A stretch of DNA of 56,846 bases from Oscillospiraceae bacterium (GCA_015068025.1 SVLH01000007.1:1-56846), one strand, 5' to 3'. Positions 17,441-27,382 are shown, numbered from the stretch's first letter. Numbers and translations: made by a program. Notes: generated by a model not told the origin, from the sequence alone.

Positions 17441-19765
17441 TTACAGCGTGTACAGCTTGATTGCGTCTTCTTCCACGGTGGCTTTCACCTTGGAAATGGG
17501 ATTTTCATAACTGTCGATGATGCGGGTGGCCATGGGATCCTCCACTTCCCGCTGGATGGTACGCCGCAGATTGCGGGCACCATAGGTGCGGGAGAAGGAC
17601 TTCTCCGTCAGGAAAGACACCAGCGCATCGTCATAGGTGAATGTGATACCCTTTTCTGCCAAAGATGCCACCAGCTCATCCAGCATAATGCGGGCAATGC
17701 GCTGGAAATGTTCCTCCGTCAGACGGTTGAAGGTGATGACGGCATCCACGCGGTTGATGAATTCCGGGCGCAGGAACTGCTGCAGTGCCTTCATGGCACG
17801 GTCGGCGTCCTGCTGGTTCTGGGTGCGGTCGAAGCCAACTGTGCCCTCCTTGGTGGCACTGCCGGCATTGGAGGTCATGACGATAATGGTATTCTCGAAA
17901 TTGACCTTGCGGCCGTGGGAATCGGTGATCTCGCCATCGTCCAGAATCTGCAGCAGCACATTCAGCACATCGGGATGGGCCTTCTCGATCTCGTCAAACA
18001 GAATGACGGCATAAGGCTTGCGGCGGATTTTCTCCGTCAGCTGCCCCGCTTCGTCATAGCCTACATAGCCGGGAGGAGAACCCACAATGCGGGAGACGGA
18101 GTGCTTCTCCATAAACTCGGACATATCCAGACGGATCAGGGCATCCGGCGCGTCAAACAGGTCGGTGGCCAGCTGCTTCACCAGTTCCGTCTTGCCCACG
18201 CCGGTGGGGCCGACGAAAATGAAGCTCACAGGCTTGTGCTTGGGCGAGATGCCCACGCGGTTGCGGCGCACCGCCGCAGACACGGCGCTTACGGCCTCGT
18301 CCTGACCGATGATATGGCTCTTCAGCCGCTCCTCCAACTGGGAAAGCCGGTGGAACTCCTGCTCCCGGATCTTGGAAGCCGGGATCTTCGTCCACAGTTC
18401 GATGACGTGGGCCAGATTTTCCATGGTCAGCTGGGGATCACCCTTTTCCAGCAGAACATTCAGCTCCGTGTGCAGCTGCAGCTCACGGCTCTTGATAAAG
18501 GCCATGCGCTCGTAGTCCGGCTCGGCGCCCTCCTGGGCGTTGTTGTCCTCCATCAGGACGCGTTCTTTTTCAAAGTCGTCCAGCTCCCGCTGGATCTCCA
18601 TGCGGCGGGAAATGTCGGGGTCTTTCAGGTTCAGGTCGGAACAGGCCTCGTCGATCAGGTCGATGGCCTTATCCGGCAGGAAGCGGTCGGTAATATAGCG
18701 TTCGGAAAGGATCACCGCCTGACGGAGGATCCCCTCGGAAATACGAACACCGTGGAACTTTTCATAGTTCGGCGCAAGACCCTTCATGATCTTGATGGAG
18801 TCCTCGATGGAAGGCTCGTTCACCGTTACAGGCTGGAAACGGCGTTCCAGCGCGGTATCCTTTTCGATGGATTTCCGGTACTCGGTAAAGGTGGTGGCAC
18901 CGATGACCTGGATCTCTCCGCGGGAGAGAGCCGGCTTGAGGATGTTGGCGGCATTCATGCTGCCCTCGGCGTCGCCTGCACCCACGATGGTGTGGACCTC
19001 GTCGATCATCAGGATGATGTTGCCCAGCTTCTTGACCTCATCGATCAGGCCCTTCATGCGGCTTTCAAACTGGCCGCGGAACTGGGTTCCTGCCACCAGA
19101 GAGGTGAGATCCAGCAGGTAAACTTCCTTCTCCCGCAGCTTGAAGGGCACGTCGCCGGAGGCGATGCGCTGCGCCAGTCCCTCGGCAATGGCAGTCTTGC
19201 CAACACCGGGTTCGCCGATGAGGCAGGGGTTGTTCTTCTGGCGGCGGTTCAGGATCTGCACCACGCGCTCGATCTCCTCCGTCCGGCCGATCACCGGATC
19301 CAGCTTGCCCTCCTTGGCCCGACGGGTCAGGGAGATGCAGTAGCTCTCCAGAAATTTCCGTTTGTTATTCTTATTGTCCTTCCGTTCCTTCTCCCGGCCG
19401 CTGCGCTCGCCTTCCGGCGGCTCAGGCTGTTCGCTGCGGGGCAGTTCTCCGCCGGAAAACAGGCGGTTCAGGAAGGGGAAGGTGGCCGTCTTGCCGTCTT
19501 CCTCGGCATCGTCTTCCTCGCCGCCGGGCAGGTCCTCGATATTCTCGATCCCGCTCATGGCCTGCATCATCTCGCTGCTGATGGTTTCCAGATCCTCATC
19601 CGAGATGCCCATGCGCTTCATCATCTCATTGACCTGGGGCAGTCCCAGATCCTTGGCGCATTTCAGGCACAGGCCTTCATTGATGGTGTTTTCTCCGTCC
19701 ATTCTGGAAATGAACACCACGGCAACATTCTTTTTGCATCTTGAACACAGTGTAGGCTGCATCAT
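17441..19765 (-). CDS. ClpE-like AAA+ unfoldase with N-terminal zinc finger
   Basis: A class I Clp ATPase that would feed proteins to ClpP. The N-terminus is a CxxC zinc finger pair (CSRCKK at residue 8, CLKCAK at about 33), as in ClpE and McsA, in place of the double Clp_N domain of ClpC. AAA-1 has [17 protein letters not shown] and [14 protein letters not shown]; a linker with [16 protein letters not shown] follows. AAA-2 has [15 protein letters not shown] and [12 protein letters not shown]. Sensor-2 [15 protein letters not shown] is present. It starts with ATGATG; GGAGGT lies 3 bases from the first and 6 from the second, so either is possible. I see no CtsR operator repeat (GGTCAAA) upstream. 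Last large gene in the run from cvpA. Confidence 0.88.
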   Translation of the reverse strand: MMQPTLCSRCKKNVAVVFISRMDGENTINEGLCLKCAKDLGLPQVNEMMKRMGISDEDLETISSEMMQAMSGIENIEDLPGGEEDDAEEDGKTATFPFLNRLFSGGELPRSEQPEPPEGERSGREKERKDNKNNKRKFLESYCISLTRRAKEGKLDPVIGRTEEIERVVQILNRRQKNNPCLIGEPGVGKTAIAEGLAQRIASGDVPFKLREKEVYLLDLTSLVAGTQFRGQFESRMKGLIDEVKKLGNIILMIDEVHTIVGAGDAEGSMNAANILKPALSRGEIQVIGATTFTEYRKSIEKDTALERRFQPVTVNEPSIEDSIKIMKGLAPNYEKFHGVRISEGILRQAVILSERYITDRFLPDKAIDLIDEACSDLNLKDPDISRRMEIQRELDDFEKERVLMEDNNAQEGAEPDYERMAFIKSRELQLHTELNVLLEKGDPQLTMENLAHVIELWTKIPASKIREQEFHRLSQLEERLKSHIIGQDEAVSAVSAAVRRNRVGISPKHKPVSFIFVGPTGVGKTELVKQLATDLFDAPDALIRLDMSEFMEKHSVSRIVGSPPGYVGYDEAGQLTEKIRRKPYAVILFDEIEKAHPDVLNVLLQILDDGEITDSHGRKVNFENTIIVMTSNAGSATKEGTVGFDRTQNQQDADRAMKALQQFLRPEFINRVDAVITFNRLTEEHFQRIARIMLDELVASLAEKGITFTYDDALVSFLTEKSFSRTYGARNLRRTIQREVEDPMATRIIDSYENPISKVKATVEEDAIKLYTL

Positions 19766-19875
19766 GACCTCCAGGCGCCATTCCGGCGCAAAATCAGAAA
19801 TGAAACCTCCCTATGGAGCGTTTCGGTAAAAGATATCTTTTGCGGCAAAACCGCAAGGGCTGCGCCCCTCTCCGC

Positions 19876-20562
19876 TTACTGCAGGAACGATGGGATCTTC
19901 AGAAAGCTGCTGTCGGCAAAGATGCGGAGCACGCGCGTGTCCGCCAGTTCAAAGGATGTACCCATCACCCGGGCAAGCCATGCCACAAGGAACACGATCA
20001 CAACGCCCTGCAGAAGGCCGATCAGCCCGCCGCCCAGACGATTGAAGCTCTTGAGTACCGGCAGTTTCATCATAAGATCCAGAGTCCCTGCCAAAAAATG
20101 GAGCAAAACCAGCAGCAGCAGGAACGCAAGGATGTACAACACACCGTAAACCACGCCACGGATCGCCGCCTCGACGACGGCTGTCACCAGAGGCGCACCG
20201 GTCTCTGCCATAATGGTTTCGACTTTTTCAATCAGTTCCGCGCGGAATTCCTCGTTCAGCCCCATCTGTTTCATGAGCTCTGCCAGCATGGTGCTGTCGG
20301 GTGTCAGATCTTCCGTACCGGCGATCAGCGCTTCTCCCAGTGCTTCTTCCAGTTTGGCGTTGACCTGCTCCTCGACCCCGGGGGCAACCAGCTTTGTCAC
20401 CGGATCCGCAAGGGATGAGGCAATGACCCCGGCGCCGAACAACGCCACGATGATAATCAGCAGCCCCGCCAGCGTCTTCACCAGACCTCTGCGGGCACCC
20501 CAAAGGGTCATCCCCACCAGAACGGCAACCGCTACGATGTCCATTATAACAGGCATTGTCAT
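19876..20562 (-). CDS. CvpA family membrane protein
   Basis: A 228-residue membrane protein of the CvpA/colicin V production family. Helices include VIMDIVAVAVLVGMTLWG with the conserved GARRGLVKTLAGL motif directly after, LLIIIVALFGAGVIASSLA, and VYGVLYILAFLLLLVLLHF. The final portion has LPVLKSFNRLGGGLIGLLQG, also typical. A roughly 80-residue soluble insert separates the second and third helices. ATG after GGAAAGGTAGG. Lies 77 bases after the DUF5711-like gene. Confidence 0.88.
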   Translation of the reverse strand: MTMPVIMDIVAVAVLVGMTLWGARRGLVKTLAGLLIIIVALFGAGVIASSLADPVTKLVAPGVEEQVNAKLEEALGEALIAGTEDLTPDSTMLAELMKQMGLNEEFRAELIEKVETIMAETGAPLVTAVVEAAIRGVVYGVLYILAFLLLLVLLHFLAGTLDLMMKLPVLKSFNRLGGGLIGLLQGVVIVFLVAWLARVMGTSFELADTRVLRIFADSSFLKIPSFLQ

Positions 20563-20639
20563 ACTTGCCTACCTTTCCACGTGTAAACGTTTTATGAATT
20601 CGCCTTGTAATTGTTCTCTCTTCTTCCGTTTCTGTACAG

Positions 20640-21830
20640 TTACGGCAGGAACAGCCGCGCATATTCCGAAGCCAGCAGCAGCACAGAGCCATCGCCGCGC
20701 TGCAAGACCTCTCTTGCGAAATCCGTGCCCTGCAGCGAAGCATAGAGCTGCAGGTCGCGGTTATAGATCTCCAGCCGGTCGGCATACAGCACCGCCAGAT
20801 AGCGTCCCGCCGCCGACAAGCCCAGAACTTCCTCGTTGACATCCAGCCTGCCCAGTTCCTGGCCGCCCGGTGCAATGCTCACCAGTCTGCCCACGCTGCC
20901 GGAACGGTAGCGATTGAGCAGCAGCACCACAAAGTCATCGCCGCCCAGGTCGTATTCTCGCAGGAAGGCGCCGTCGTAGCCGTAGGTCGACAGATCCCCG
21001 CCGTCCTGCCGAGCAAAGGTCACGCCGGTGTCGGTGACGGTACTCAAATAGTCACCCTGCTGCCCGACAGCCAGCACCAGACCGTCCATCACATCGTAAT
21101 TCGCGGTACTCTCGGTCTGCGTCAGATCGTAGATCACCACATTGCTGAGAAACACACCGTCACGCTGTCCCAGCGTCACAGCTGCCAGGGTGGTATTGTC
21201 ATTGGTCACATACGCATCCGTCACAAACCGGCGGGAGGAGTTGAAGGCAAAGACCAGCTCCAGTTCCGGATCATATACCTGAACACTGCTCTTGTAGCCT
21301 TTCTTCTCCGCCGTCACAGCCAGGTAGCCGCTGTCGTTCAGCGTGGCGGCGATCAGAGGTTCCTGCTCATCCGCCGTTATGTGGAGCAGCTGCCCCTCCT
21401 CACCCAGTACATACAGCTCCGTGCCGCCCACATCGTAGGCCACGGCTCGCCCACCGCCGAAGTGGATGGCCGGCGCTTTCATGCTCACCGCCGCAGACCA
21501 CACCTCGCTGCCGTCCGGGTCCAGCAGACGCAGCCGGGTATCCGACAACACCACCAGCCGGTTTCCCAGCACCGCAAAGCGGTTGTTGGCGGACGCATCG
21601 TAATCGTACAGCGCGTCGCCATCGGCTGTGGTGGCCTCTTTTCCGTAGTTCAGGTAGCGGCGCAGCGCATCGAAGCCGGTCCCGTCCCGATAGGCCGCAA
21701 ACAGCACCACGGCCAGAACCACCGCCAGCACCATAAAGAACACCAGAAACCGCCGAAAACCGCCGCGCTTTTTGGGCGCAACACGTTCACCCGGTTCGTC
21801 ATTCCAGATATTTCTTGTCGTATTAGCCAT
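20640..21830 (-). CDS. DUF5711-like protein: one membrane helix plus beta-propeller-like exterior
   Basis: A 396-residue protein with a basic cytosolic start, a single helix (FLVFFMVLAVVLAVVLFAA, about residues 28-46), and a long exterior region. That region is built of repeated short strands (FAVLGNRLVVLSDTRLRLLD, AVAYDVGGTELYVLGEEGQL and so on), suggesting a WD40/PQQ-like propeller. Proteins of this kind are commonly annotated DUF5711 next to cvpA in related Clostridia. The gene overlaps the end of truA by 8 bases. Function unknown. Confidence 0.75.
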   Translation of the reverse strand: MANTTRNIWNDEPGERVAPKKRGGFRRFLVFFMVLAVVLAVVLFAAYRDGTGFDALRRYLNYGKEATTADGDALYDYDASANNRFAVLGNRLVVLSDTRLRLLDPDGSEVWSAAVSMKAPAIHFGGGRAVAYDVGGTELYVLGEEGQLLHITADEQEPLIAATLNDSGYLAVTAEKKGYKSSVQVYDPELELVFAFNSSRRFVTDAYVTNDNTTLAAVTLGQRDGVFLSNVVIYDLTQTESTANYDVMDGLVLAVGQQGDYLSTVTDTGVTFARQDGGDLSTYGYDGAFLREYDLGGDDFVVLLLNRYRSGSVGRLVSIAPGGQELGRLDVNEEVLGLSAAGRYLAVLYADRLEIYNRDLQLYASLQGTDFAREVLQRGDGSVLLLASEYARLFLP

Positions 21831-22581
21831 TGTTCAGTCGTTCGTCCTCATACCACAGTCTTGTCAGGTACAATCCGCCGGGCGGCACGGTGGGCCCCGC
21901 CAGCCGGCGGTCGCCGCTCTCCAGAATCGCAGGGATATCCTCCGGCAGGAACTTCCCCTCCGCCGCGTACAGCACGGTGCCGGTAATGGCCCGAACCATA
22001 TTATACAAAAAGCCGTTGGCGCAGACCTTCAATTCCAGAAGATCCCCGTTTCGGGTCACGTCGCACCAGTAAATGGTGCGCACTGTGGAGCGGGTCTCCG
22101 TGCCTACGCTGCGAACTGCGCGAAAATCGTGGGTGCCTACAAACTGATGCGCCGCCTGGTTCAAAAACGCCTCGTCCAGGTGCTTCGGATAGAAGTAGGC
22201 GCGGTTTACATAAAACGGGTTCTTCACCCGGGAGTTGTAGATGCGATAGGTATACTCCTTCTTCACGCAGGAGCCAATGGCATTGAAATCCTCCGCCACC
22301 TCCAGCGCCTCCTTCACCGCAATATCCTCGGGGGTATGGGTGTTGATGGCAAAGGGCAGGCGGTCCAGCGGAATACCGGACGAGGTGCGGAAATTGGCCA
22401 CATAATGCTCCGCATGGACGCCGGCGTCGGTGCGGCCGCAGCCGGTGAGGTGTACTTCCTCGCCGGTGATCTGCTTCAGCGCCTTCTGCAGGGTCTCGCA
22501 GACGGTGACTGCGTTTTTCTGCACCTGCCAGCCGTGATACGCCGTGCCGTTATACATCAGTTTTAAGGCGATATTCCGCAT
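21823..22581 (-). CDS. truA: tRNA pseudouridine synthase A
   Basis: Converts U38-U40 of tRNAs to pseudouridine. The 252 residues show LMYNGTAYHGWQVQKNA at the start, the catalytic-Asp motif GCGRTDAGVHAEHYVANF (about residue 47-64), and later NPFYVNRAYFYPKHLDEAF and FLYNMVRAITGTVLYAAEGK. Typical length. Overlaps the downstream DUF5711-like gene by 8 bases and sits 20 bases after ecfT, the usual ecfA-ecfA-ecfT-truA order of Firmicutes. Confidence 0.96.
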   Translation of the reverse strand: MRNIALKLMYNGTAYHGWQVQKNAVTVCETLQKALKQITGEEVHLTGCGRTDAGVHAEHYVANFRTSSGIPLDRLPFAINTHTPEDIAVKEALEVAEDFNAIGSCVKKEYTYRIYNSRVKNPFYVNRAYFYPKHLDEAFLNQAAHQFVGTHDFRAVRSVGTETRSTVRTIYWCDVTRNGDLLELKVCANGFLYNMVRAITGTVLYAAEGKFLPEDIPAILESGDRRLAGPTVPPGGLYLTRLWYEDERLNNG

Positions 22582-22601
22582 ACAAAGCTCCCGTCTTTTC
22601 T

Positions 22602-23408
22602 TTACAGTCCGAATCTTGCCAGCACGATGACCGCGATCAGGATCACAGCACCGATGGTCAGGGCGGTATAGTCCCGCCGCTCATATTTTAGTACATGCAG
22701 CTTGGTGCGTCCCTCGCCGCCGTGGTAACAGCGGCACTCCATGGCCGTGGCCAGTTCGTCCGCCCGCCGAAACGCGCTGATGAACAGCGGCACCAGAATG
22801 GGGATCAGCGCCCTGGCCTTCTGGATCAGGTTTCCGCTTTCAAAGTCCGCGCCCCGTGCCTTCTGGGCGGACATGATCTTGTCCGTCTCTTCGATCAGCG
22901 TGGGGATAAACCGCAGGGCGATGGACATCATCATGGCCAGTTCATGCACCGGCACACGCAGTTTTTTCAAGCCGTTCAGCAGCCGCTCCAGACCGTCCGT
23001 CAGGCTGATGGGGCTGGTGGTATAGGTCATCAGGAAGGTGCCCATGATGAGCAGCATGATGCGCAGCACCATGAACACGGCGTTGCGCAGACCGGTATCG
23101 GAGATGCGCAGAATGCCCCACTCCACCAGATACCGCTCGCCGGGGGTAAAGAACAGGTTCAAAATGCCGGTAAAAAGGATGATAAACAGCACCGGCTTCA
23201 AGCCCCGCACCAGCTGCTTGATACCGACGTTGGAAACCCGAACGCAGGCAGCAAGGCAGGCCGCAATGATGGCATAGGTCACCACGCCTTTGGCGCTGAA
23301 CAACGCCACGATATACAGCACCACCAGCAAAATCTTCGTGCGGGGATCAAGCTTATGCGCCACGGTATTTCCGGGGAAATACTGACCCAGCGTAATGTCT
23401 TTCAGCAT
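22602..23408 (-). CDS. ecfT: ECF transporter T component (EcfT)
   Basis: The transmembrane coupling subunit of group II energy-coupling-factor vitamin and metal importers. The 268-residue protein has hydrophobic helices such as ILLVVLYIVALFSAKGVVTY. The coupling-helix motifs are present (ARALIPILVPLFISAFRRADEL, ATAMECRCYHGGEGRTKLHV, the second AxE/GxxRT-like). Start ATG within the ecfA2 3' end (7-base overlap). It works with EcfA1 and EcfA2 and exchanges S components encoded elsewhere; none is encoded in this window. Confidence 0.95.
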   Translation of the reverse strand: MLKDITLGQYFPGNTVAHKLDPRTKILLVVLYIVALFSAKGVVTYAIIAACLAACVRVSNVGIKQLVRGLKPVLFIILFTGILNLFFTPGERYLVEWGILRISDTGLRNAVFMVLRIMLLIMGTFLMTYTTSPISLTDGLERLLNGLKKLRVPVHELAMMMSIALRFIPTLIEETDKIMSAQKARGADFESGNLIQKARALIPILVPLFISAFRRADELATAMECRCYHGGEGRTKLHVLKYERRDYTALTIGAVILIAVIVLARFGL

Positions 23409-24268
23409 GCGCCACCGCCCTTCCGCAGCGCCAGCAGCTGCTCCTCCAGCGCCTCCACGGTGTAGACCGCAGGGTCAATGGCAAGGCCGCGCTCCTTCAG
23501 TGCCCGGGCAACGCGGGTGATCTGGGGCACATCCAAACCGGCAGCGAGCAGTTTTTCCGCCTGCTGAAACACTTCCGAGGGCGTGCCGCTCATCAGGACA
23601 TGGGCGTTTTTCAGCACCAGAATGCGGTCCACATTCTGCGCGATCTCGTCCATGCTGTGGCTGACCAGAATGATGGTCTTGCCCTTGTTGCGGTGATAGT
23701 CCCGGATGTTGGCCATCAGGTTCTCACGGCCTGCGGGGTCAAGCCCTGCCGTAGGCTCGTCCAGCACCAGCACGTCAGGCTCCATGGCCATGACGCCGGC
23801 CAGTGCCACGCGCCGCTTCTGACCGCCGGAGAGTTCAAAGGGCGACTTCTCCAGCTGGTCGTCCCGCACGCCCACCAAACGGGCAGCCTCCCGGACACAG
23901 CGATCCAGTTCTTCGCCCCGCTTGCCCTGATTCATAGGTCCAAAGGCAATGTCTTTATAAACCGTCTCCTCAAAGAGCTGGTATTCCGGGTACTGGAACA
24001 CCAGCCCCACCTTGAAGCGCACGTCCCGGATCTTCTTCGGCTCCGCCCAGATGTCCCGTCCGTGGAGCAGGATCTGCCCGGAGGTGGGCTTGAGCAGGCC
24101 GTTGAGATGCTGGATCAGCGTGGACTTACCGGAGCCGGTATGTCCGATGACGCCCAGAAACTCACCGTTGTACACATCGAAGGTGATGTCCTCCACCGCG
24201 CTGCGCTGGAAGGGCGTGCCGACCCCGTAGGTATGGGTCAGGTTTTTGATCTGTAAAATCGGTTCCAA
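23402..24268 (-). CDS. ecfA2: ECF transporter ATPase EcfA2
   Basis: 288 residues. Walker A GHTGSGKSTLIQHLNG (about residue 42), Q-loop LVFQYPEYQLFEETVYKDIA, signature LSGGQKRRVALAGVMA, Walker B DVLVLDEPTAGLD. The C-terminal region is typical of EcfA. It is placed between ecfA1 and ecfT, overlapping ecfT by 7 bases. Assigned as A2 from order and from the QYPEYQLFEETV region. Confidence 0.95.
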   Translation of the reverse strand: MEPILQIKNLTHTYGVGTPFQRSAVEDITFDVYNGEFLGVIGHTGSGKSTLIQHLNGLLKPTSGQILLHGRDIWAEPKKIRDVRFKVGLVFQYPEYQLFEETVYKDIAFGPMNQGKRGEELDRCVREAARLVGVRDDQLEKSPFELSGGQKRRVALAGVMAMEPDVLVLDEPTAGLDPAGRENLMANIRDYHRNKGKTIILVSHSMDEIAQNVDRILVLKNAHVLMSGTPSEVFQQAEKLLAAGLDVPQITRVARALKERGLAIDPAVYTVEALEEQLLALRKGGGAC

Positions 24269-24284
24269 ATCGTTTCGTCCTTCC

Positions 24285-25136
24285 TCATTTTCCCGCCATG
24301 GCTTTCACGATGGCATCGGCACATTCCTCCACGGTCAGCGCGTCCAGCGGAACCGCCACGCCGTTCTGGCGCAGGCGATCCAGCAGATCCACCGTGTCCG
24401 GTGCCGTCAGTCCCATGGAGCGCAGAGCTTCGATCTGCGCAAAGACCTCACGGGGTGTTCCATCCATAGCGACGCGCCCCTCGTCCATGACGATGACGCG
24501 GTCAGCGTCTTCCGCTTCATTCATGTGATGCGTGATGAGCACCACGGTAATGCCCTTCTCCCGGTTCAGCCGGCGGATGGCAGAAAGCACTTCCTGCCGT
24601 CCCACAGGATCCAGCATGGCAGTGGCCTCGTCCAGCACGATGCACGCCGGTTCCATGGCGATGACACCGGCAATGGCGATACGCTGCTTCTGTCCGCCGG
24701 AAAGCAGATGGGGCGCATGGGTCACAAAGTCATACATGTCCACCGAGCGCAGCGCATCGTCCACCCGGCGGCGAATCTCCTCCGTGGGTACCCCCAGATT
24801 TTCGGGGGCGAAGGCGACATCCTCCTCCACCACGTTGGCAACGATCTGGTTGTCGGGATTCTGGAACACCATACCCACCCGCTGTCGGATGGCCAGCAGC
24901 ACCTTCTCATCCAGCGTGTCCATGCCCTCCACATACACCTTGCCGCCGGAGGGCAACAGCACGGCGTTGAAGGTCTTGGCCAGCGTGGACTTGCCGGAGC
25001 CGTTGTGGCCCAGGATCACCGTAAAGCTGCCCTTTTCAATGGCAGTGTTCACGCCTTTGAGGGCAAAGACAGGCTCGCCGTCCTCCCCCGCCGGGTAGAG
25101 AAACCGCAATTCTTTTGTTTCAATCATAGTTGACAT
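24285..25136 (-). CDS. ecfA1: ECF transporter ATPase EcfA1
   Basis: 283 residues from ATG at 25136 (a TTG at 25166 also opens the frame, and an ATG at 25127 is possible; none has a strong Shine-Dalgarno box). Walker A GHNGSGKSTLAKTFNA, Q-loop VFQNPDNQIVANVVEED, signature LSGGQKQRIAIAGVIA, Walker B CIVLDEATAMLDP. QNPDNQ is characteristic of EcfA1. It follows a methyltransferase gene by 45 bases and is followed 16 bases later by ecfA2. Confidence 0.93.
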   Translation of the reverse strand: MSTMIETKELRFLYPAGEDGEPVFALKGVNTAIEKGSFTVILGHNGSGKSTLAKTFNAVLLPSGGKVYVEGMDTLDEKVLLAIRQRVGMVFQNPDNQIVANVVEEDVAFAPENLGVPTEEIRRRVDDALRSVDMYDFVTHAPHLLSGGQKQRIAIAGVIAMEPACIVLDEATAMLDPVGRQEVLSAIRRLNREKGITVVLITHHMNEAEDADRVIVMDEGRVAMDGTPREVFAQIEALRSMGLTAPDTVDLLDRLRQNGVAVPLDALTVEECADAIVKAMAGK

Positions 25137-25181
25137 AACATATTCTCGTTTCCCGTTTGTTTGCAACGAAGTCAGTCTCCC

Positions 25182-26045
25182 TTATTCGCTGAACCAGCGG
25201 CCGGTGGCGCCGCAGGGCAGCGCCAGACCGGTCTCGGTGACGGGCAGACCCAGTTCGTCCCAGGTGCATTTTCCGCCGTATTTGGAGGCCACCAGCACGT
25301 TGAGCAGATAGCCCAGCACAGAGGGCGCAAGACCCGTGGTGTAGGAATTGATGATGACGAACAGCGGCTTGTCCGACAGCACGCCGGCGCACAGCTTCAC
25401 GAAGGGATAGAGGTTCTCCTCCAGCTTCCATACCTCGCCGCCGGGGCCGCGGCCGTAAGAGGGCGGATCCATGATAATGGCGTCGTAGGTCTTGCCCCGG
25501 CGGATCTCACGCTCCACAAATTTGGCGCAGTCGTCGATGATCCAGCGGATGGGCGCCTCCTCCAAACCGGAGAGGCGGGCGTTGTCCTTGGCCCATGCCA
25601 CCATACCCTTGGCCGCATCCACATGGCACACGCTGGCACCCGCCTTGGCGCAAGCCACCGTGGCGCCGCCGGTATAGGCAAACAGGTTCAGCACACGGAT
25701 GGGACGGCCGGCGTTGCGGATCTTGTTCATGGCAAAATCCCAGTTCACCGCCTGCTCGGGGAACAGACCGGTGTGCTTGAAGTTCATCGGCTTGACCTGG
25801 AAGGTCAGTTCATCATAATGAACTTTCCAGCTCTCGGGCAGGGTATTCTTCTCCCAATGGCCGCCGCCGCTCTGGGAGCGATGATAGCGGGCATTGGTCT
25901 TTTTCCATGCGGGGTTGCGATAATCCGTTTCCCAGATGGCCTGGGGATCGGGCCGCACCAGGAACTGCTTGTCCCAGCGCTCCAGCTTTTCTCCGCCGCC
26001 GCAATCCAGCAATTCGTAGTCCTGCCATTTATCCGCGATCCACAT
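25182..26045 (-). CDS. SAM-dependent methyltransferase, RlmI/RlmK-like (COG1092)
   Basis: A 287-residue class I methyltransferase. The SAM-binding motif is VLNLFAYTGGATVACAKAG (about residues 118-136), then an acidic motif II near VCHVDAAKGMVAWAKDNA. The catalytic region DAIIMDPPSYGRGPGGEVW includes the DPPSY tetrad plus Tyr. This is the core of rRNA large-subunit m5C/m7G methyltransferases such as RlmI/RlmK. The N-terminal PUA domain of RlmI is absent and the first 100 residues are different, so the exact target is open. First gene of the run through to clpE; ATG after GGAGGACACACT. Confidence 0.85.
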   Translation of the reverse strand: MWIADKWQDYELLDCGGGEKLERWDKQFLVRPDPQAIWETDYRNPAWKKTNARYHRSQSGGGHWEKNTLPESWKVHYDELTFQVKPMNFKHTGLFPEQAVNWDFAMNKIRNAGRPIRVLNLFAYTGGATVACAKAGASVCHVDAAKGMVAWAKDNARLSGLEEAPIRWIIDDCAKFVEREIRRGKTYDAIIMDPPSYGRGPGGEVWKLEENLYPFVKLCAGVLSDKPLFVIINSYTTGLAPSVLGYLLNVLVASKYGGKCTWDELGLPVTETGLALPCGATGRWFSE

Positions 26046-26087
26046 AGTGTGTCCTCCGTTTTTTATGTTTGCATATTAAATCAGTAT

Positions 26088-26117
26088 ATTATACCTCTTT
26101 TTCTCTTTGTTCGTCAA
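26088..26117 (-). promoter_or_regulatory. Promoter of the methyltransferase-ecf-truA-cvpA run
   Basis: Minus-strand -35 TTGACG (26112-26117), -10 TATAAT (26088-26093), 18-base spacer. Faces away from the queH promoter. Confidence 0.75.
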
Positions 26118-26150
26118 TTACATTTCCGGGCCAGGACGCAAAATCTGCCG

Positions 26151-26179
26151 TTGGATTTTCGGGGTTTTTATGATACAAT
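26151..26179 (+). promoter_or_regulatory. Promoter of queH
   Basis: -35 TTGGAT (26151-26156), -10 TACAAT (26174-26179), 17-base spacer, 39 bases before queH. Confidence 0.6.
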
Positions 26180-26218
26180 ATCGGTGATCCGTAATTTTTC
26201 AAAAAGCGAGGCGATCCG

Positions 26219-26782
26219 ATGGAAACCGTTCTGATGCACACCTGCTGTGCCCCCTGCTCTCTCAGCTGCATTGCCCCCCTCCGCGCCGAGGGCATTGAGC
26301 CGGTGGCGTTCTGGTACAACCCCAACATCCACCCCTGGAAGGAATACGAGGCACGCCGGGACTGTCTGCTCTCCTTCGCACCCACCATCGGCATGGAGGT
26401 GCGGGTACGGGAGGATTACGGACTGAAGGACTTTGTCCGCCATGTGGCCGGCGACATTGACCACCGCTGCACCTACTGCTACGAGCACCGTCTCGAAGGC
26501 ACGGCAAAATACGCCGCCGAACACGGCTTCACCCACTTTACCTCCACCCTGCTCTCCAGTTTGTATCAGGATCACGAGGGCATCGTTCGGGCAGCAGAGC
26601 GCTATGCCAAACAGTACGGCGTGGAGTTTCTCTACCGGGACTTCCGCCCCAACTTCCGTGCAGGCAACCAGCAGGCAAAGGAATTGGGCTTCTATATGCA
26701 GAAATACTGCGGCTGTGTGTTCTCCGAGGCCGACCGCTATCAAAAGCAGATCGACCGGGATCGCGCGAAATTTCAGGAATAA
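26219..26782 (+). CDS. queH: Epoxyqueuosine reductase QueH
   Basis: Carries out the last step of queuosine synthesis at tRNA wobble position 34, reducing epoxyqueuosine. The 187 residues show HTCCAPCSLSCIAPLR at the N-terminus and DHRCTYCYEHRLEGTAKYAA mid-protein, and YCGCVFSEADRYQKQ at the end. The paired cysteines (CC near residue 10, CxxCY, and CGC) are the family's metal and 4Fe-4S ligands. No other queuosine gene is nearby. A GAGGCG box precedes the ATG. Ends with a strong terminator. Confidence 0.95.
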   Translation: METVLMHTCCAPCSLSCIAPLRAEGIEPVAFWYNPNIHPWKEYEARRDCLLSFAPTIGMEVRVREDYGLKDFVRHVAGDIDHRCTYCYEHRLEGTAKYAAEHGFTHFTSTLLSSLYQDHEGIVRAAERYAKQYGVEFLYRDFRPNFRAGNQQAKELGFYMQKYCGCVFSEADRYQKQIDRDRAKFQE

Positions 26783-26787
26783 AAAGA

Positions 26788-26814
26788 AACACAGGAGCGG
26801 TTCGCTCCTGTGTT
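26788..26814 (+). terminator. Terminator of queH
   Basis: AACACAGGAGCG and CGCTCCTGTGTT with a 3-base loop, then TTTTTT. The converging mntP gene ends just after it. Confidence 0.9.
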
Positions 26815-26821
26815 TTTTTCG

Positions 26822-27382
26822 TTATGTCAAAATACCCAGATGTTCCAGCAGGATCTTCGTACCCATCAGGATCAGCACGATGCCGCCGGTAAGCTCTGCC
26901 CGGGCGCGGTATTTTGCGCCGAACACACTGCCCACCTTGACGCCGATGCCGGAGAGGACAAAGGTCACAATACCGATAAAGCATACTGCCGGAACGATAT
27001 CCACACTTAAGAAAGCGAAGGAAATACCCACCGCCAGCGCATCGATGCTGGTTGCCACCGCCAGCGGCAGCATCGCTCGGAAGCCGAAATTGCAGTCCAG
27101 ACAGTCCGCCTCTTCCCGGGACTCCCGAATCATATTGAAGCCGATGATGCCCAGCAGCACAAAGGCGATCCAATGGTCGACGGATACGATCATAGACTGG
27201 AACCGGATGCCCAGCAGATAGCCCAGCAGGGGCATCAAGCCCTGAAAGCCGCCGAAATAGAGGCCGGCGGTGCAGACGTGGCGCAGCCGCACCTGCCCCG
27301 TAGCCAGACCCTTACACACAGATACAGCAAAGGCATCCATGGACAAGCCGATGGCGATGACAAATAATTCCCATAAACCCAT
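26822..27382 (-). CDS. mntP: Manganese efflux pump MntP
   Basis: Six-helix exporter of Mn2+. The 186-residue product from ATG 27382 (GAGGAAACAGAAA before it) contains [21 protein letters not shown] at the start. Conserved Asp in SMDAFAVS and [13 protein letters not shown] recur in helices 1 and 4, as in the family. The longer reading frame to 27430 adds only residues inside the gap after the PFL gene. Sequence shows no Mn riboswitch before the unit. Confidence 0.9.
   Translation of the reverse strand: MGLWELFVIAIGLSMDAFAVSVCKGLATGQVRLRHVCTAGLYFGGFQGLMPLLGYLLGIRFQSMIVSVDHWIAFVLLGIIGFNMIRESREEADCLDCNFGFRAMLPLAVATSIDALAVGISFAFLSVDIVPAVCFIGIVTFVLSGIGVKVGSVFGAKYRARAELTGGIVLILMGTKILLEHLGILT

Noticed and set aside
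17207-19744. Long plus-strand open frame antisense to the ClpE-like gene
   Set aside because: The minus-strand frame has all AAA+ motifs; the plus-strand translation has no recognisable family and no suitable ribosome site.
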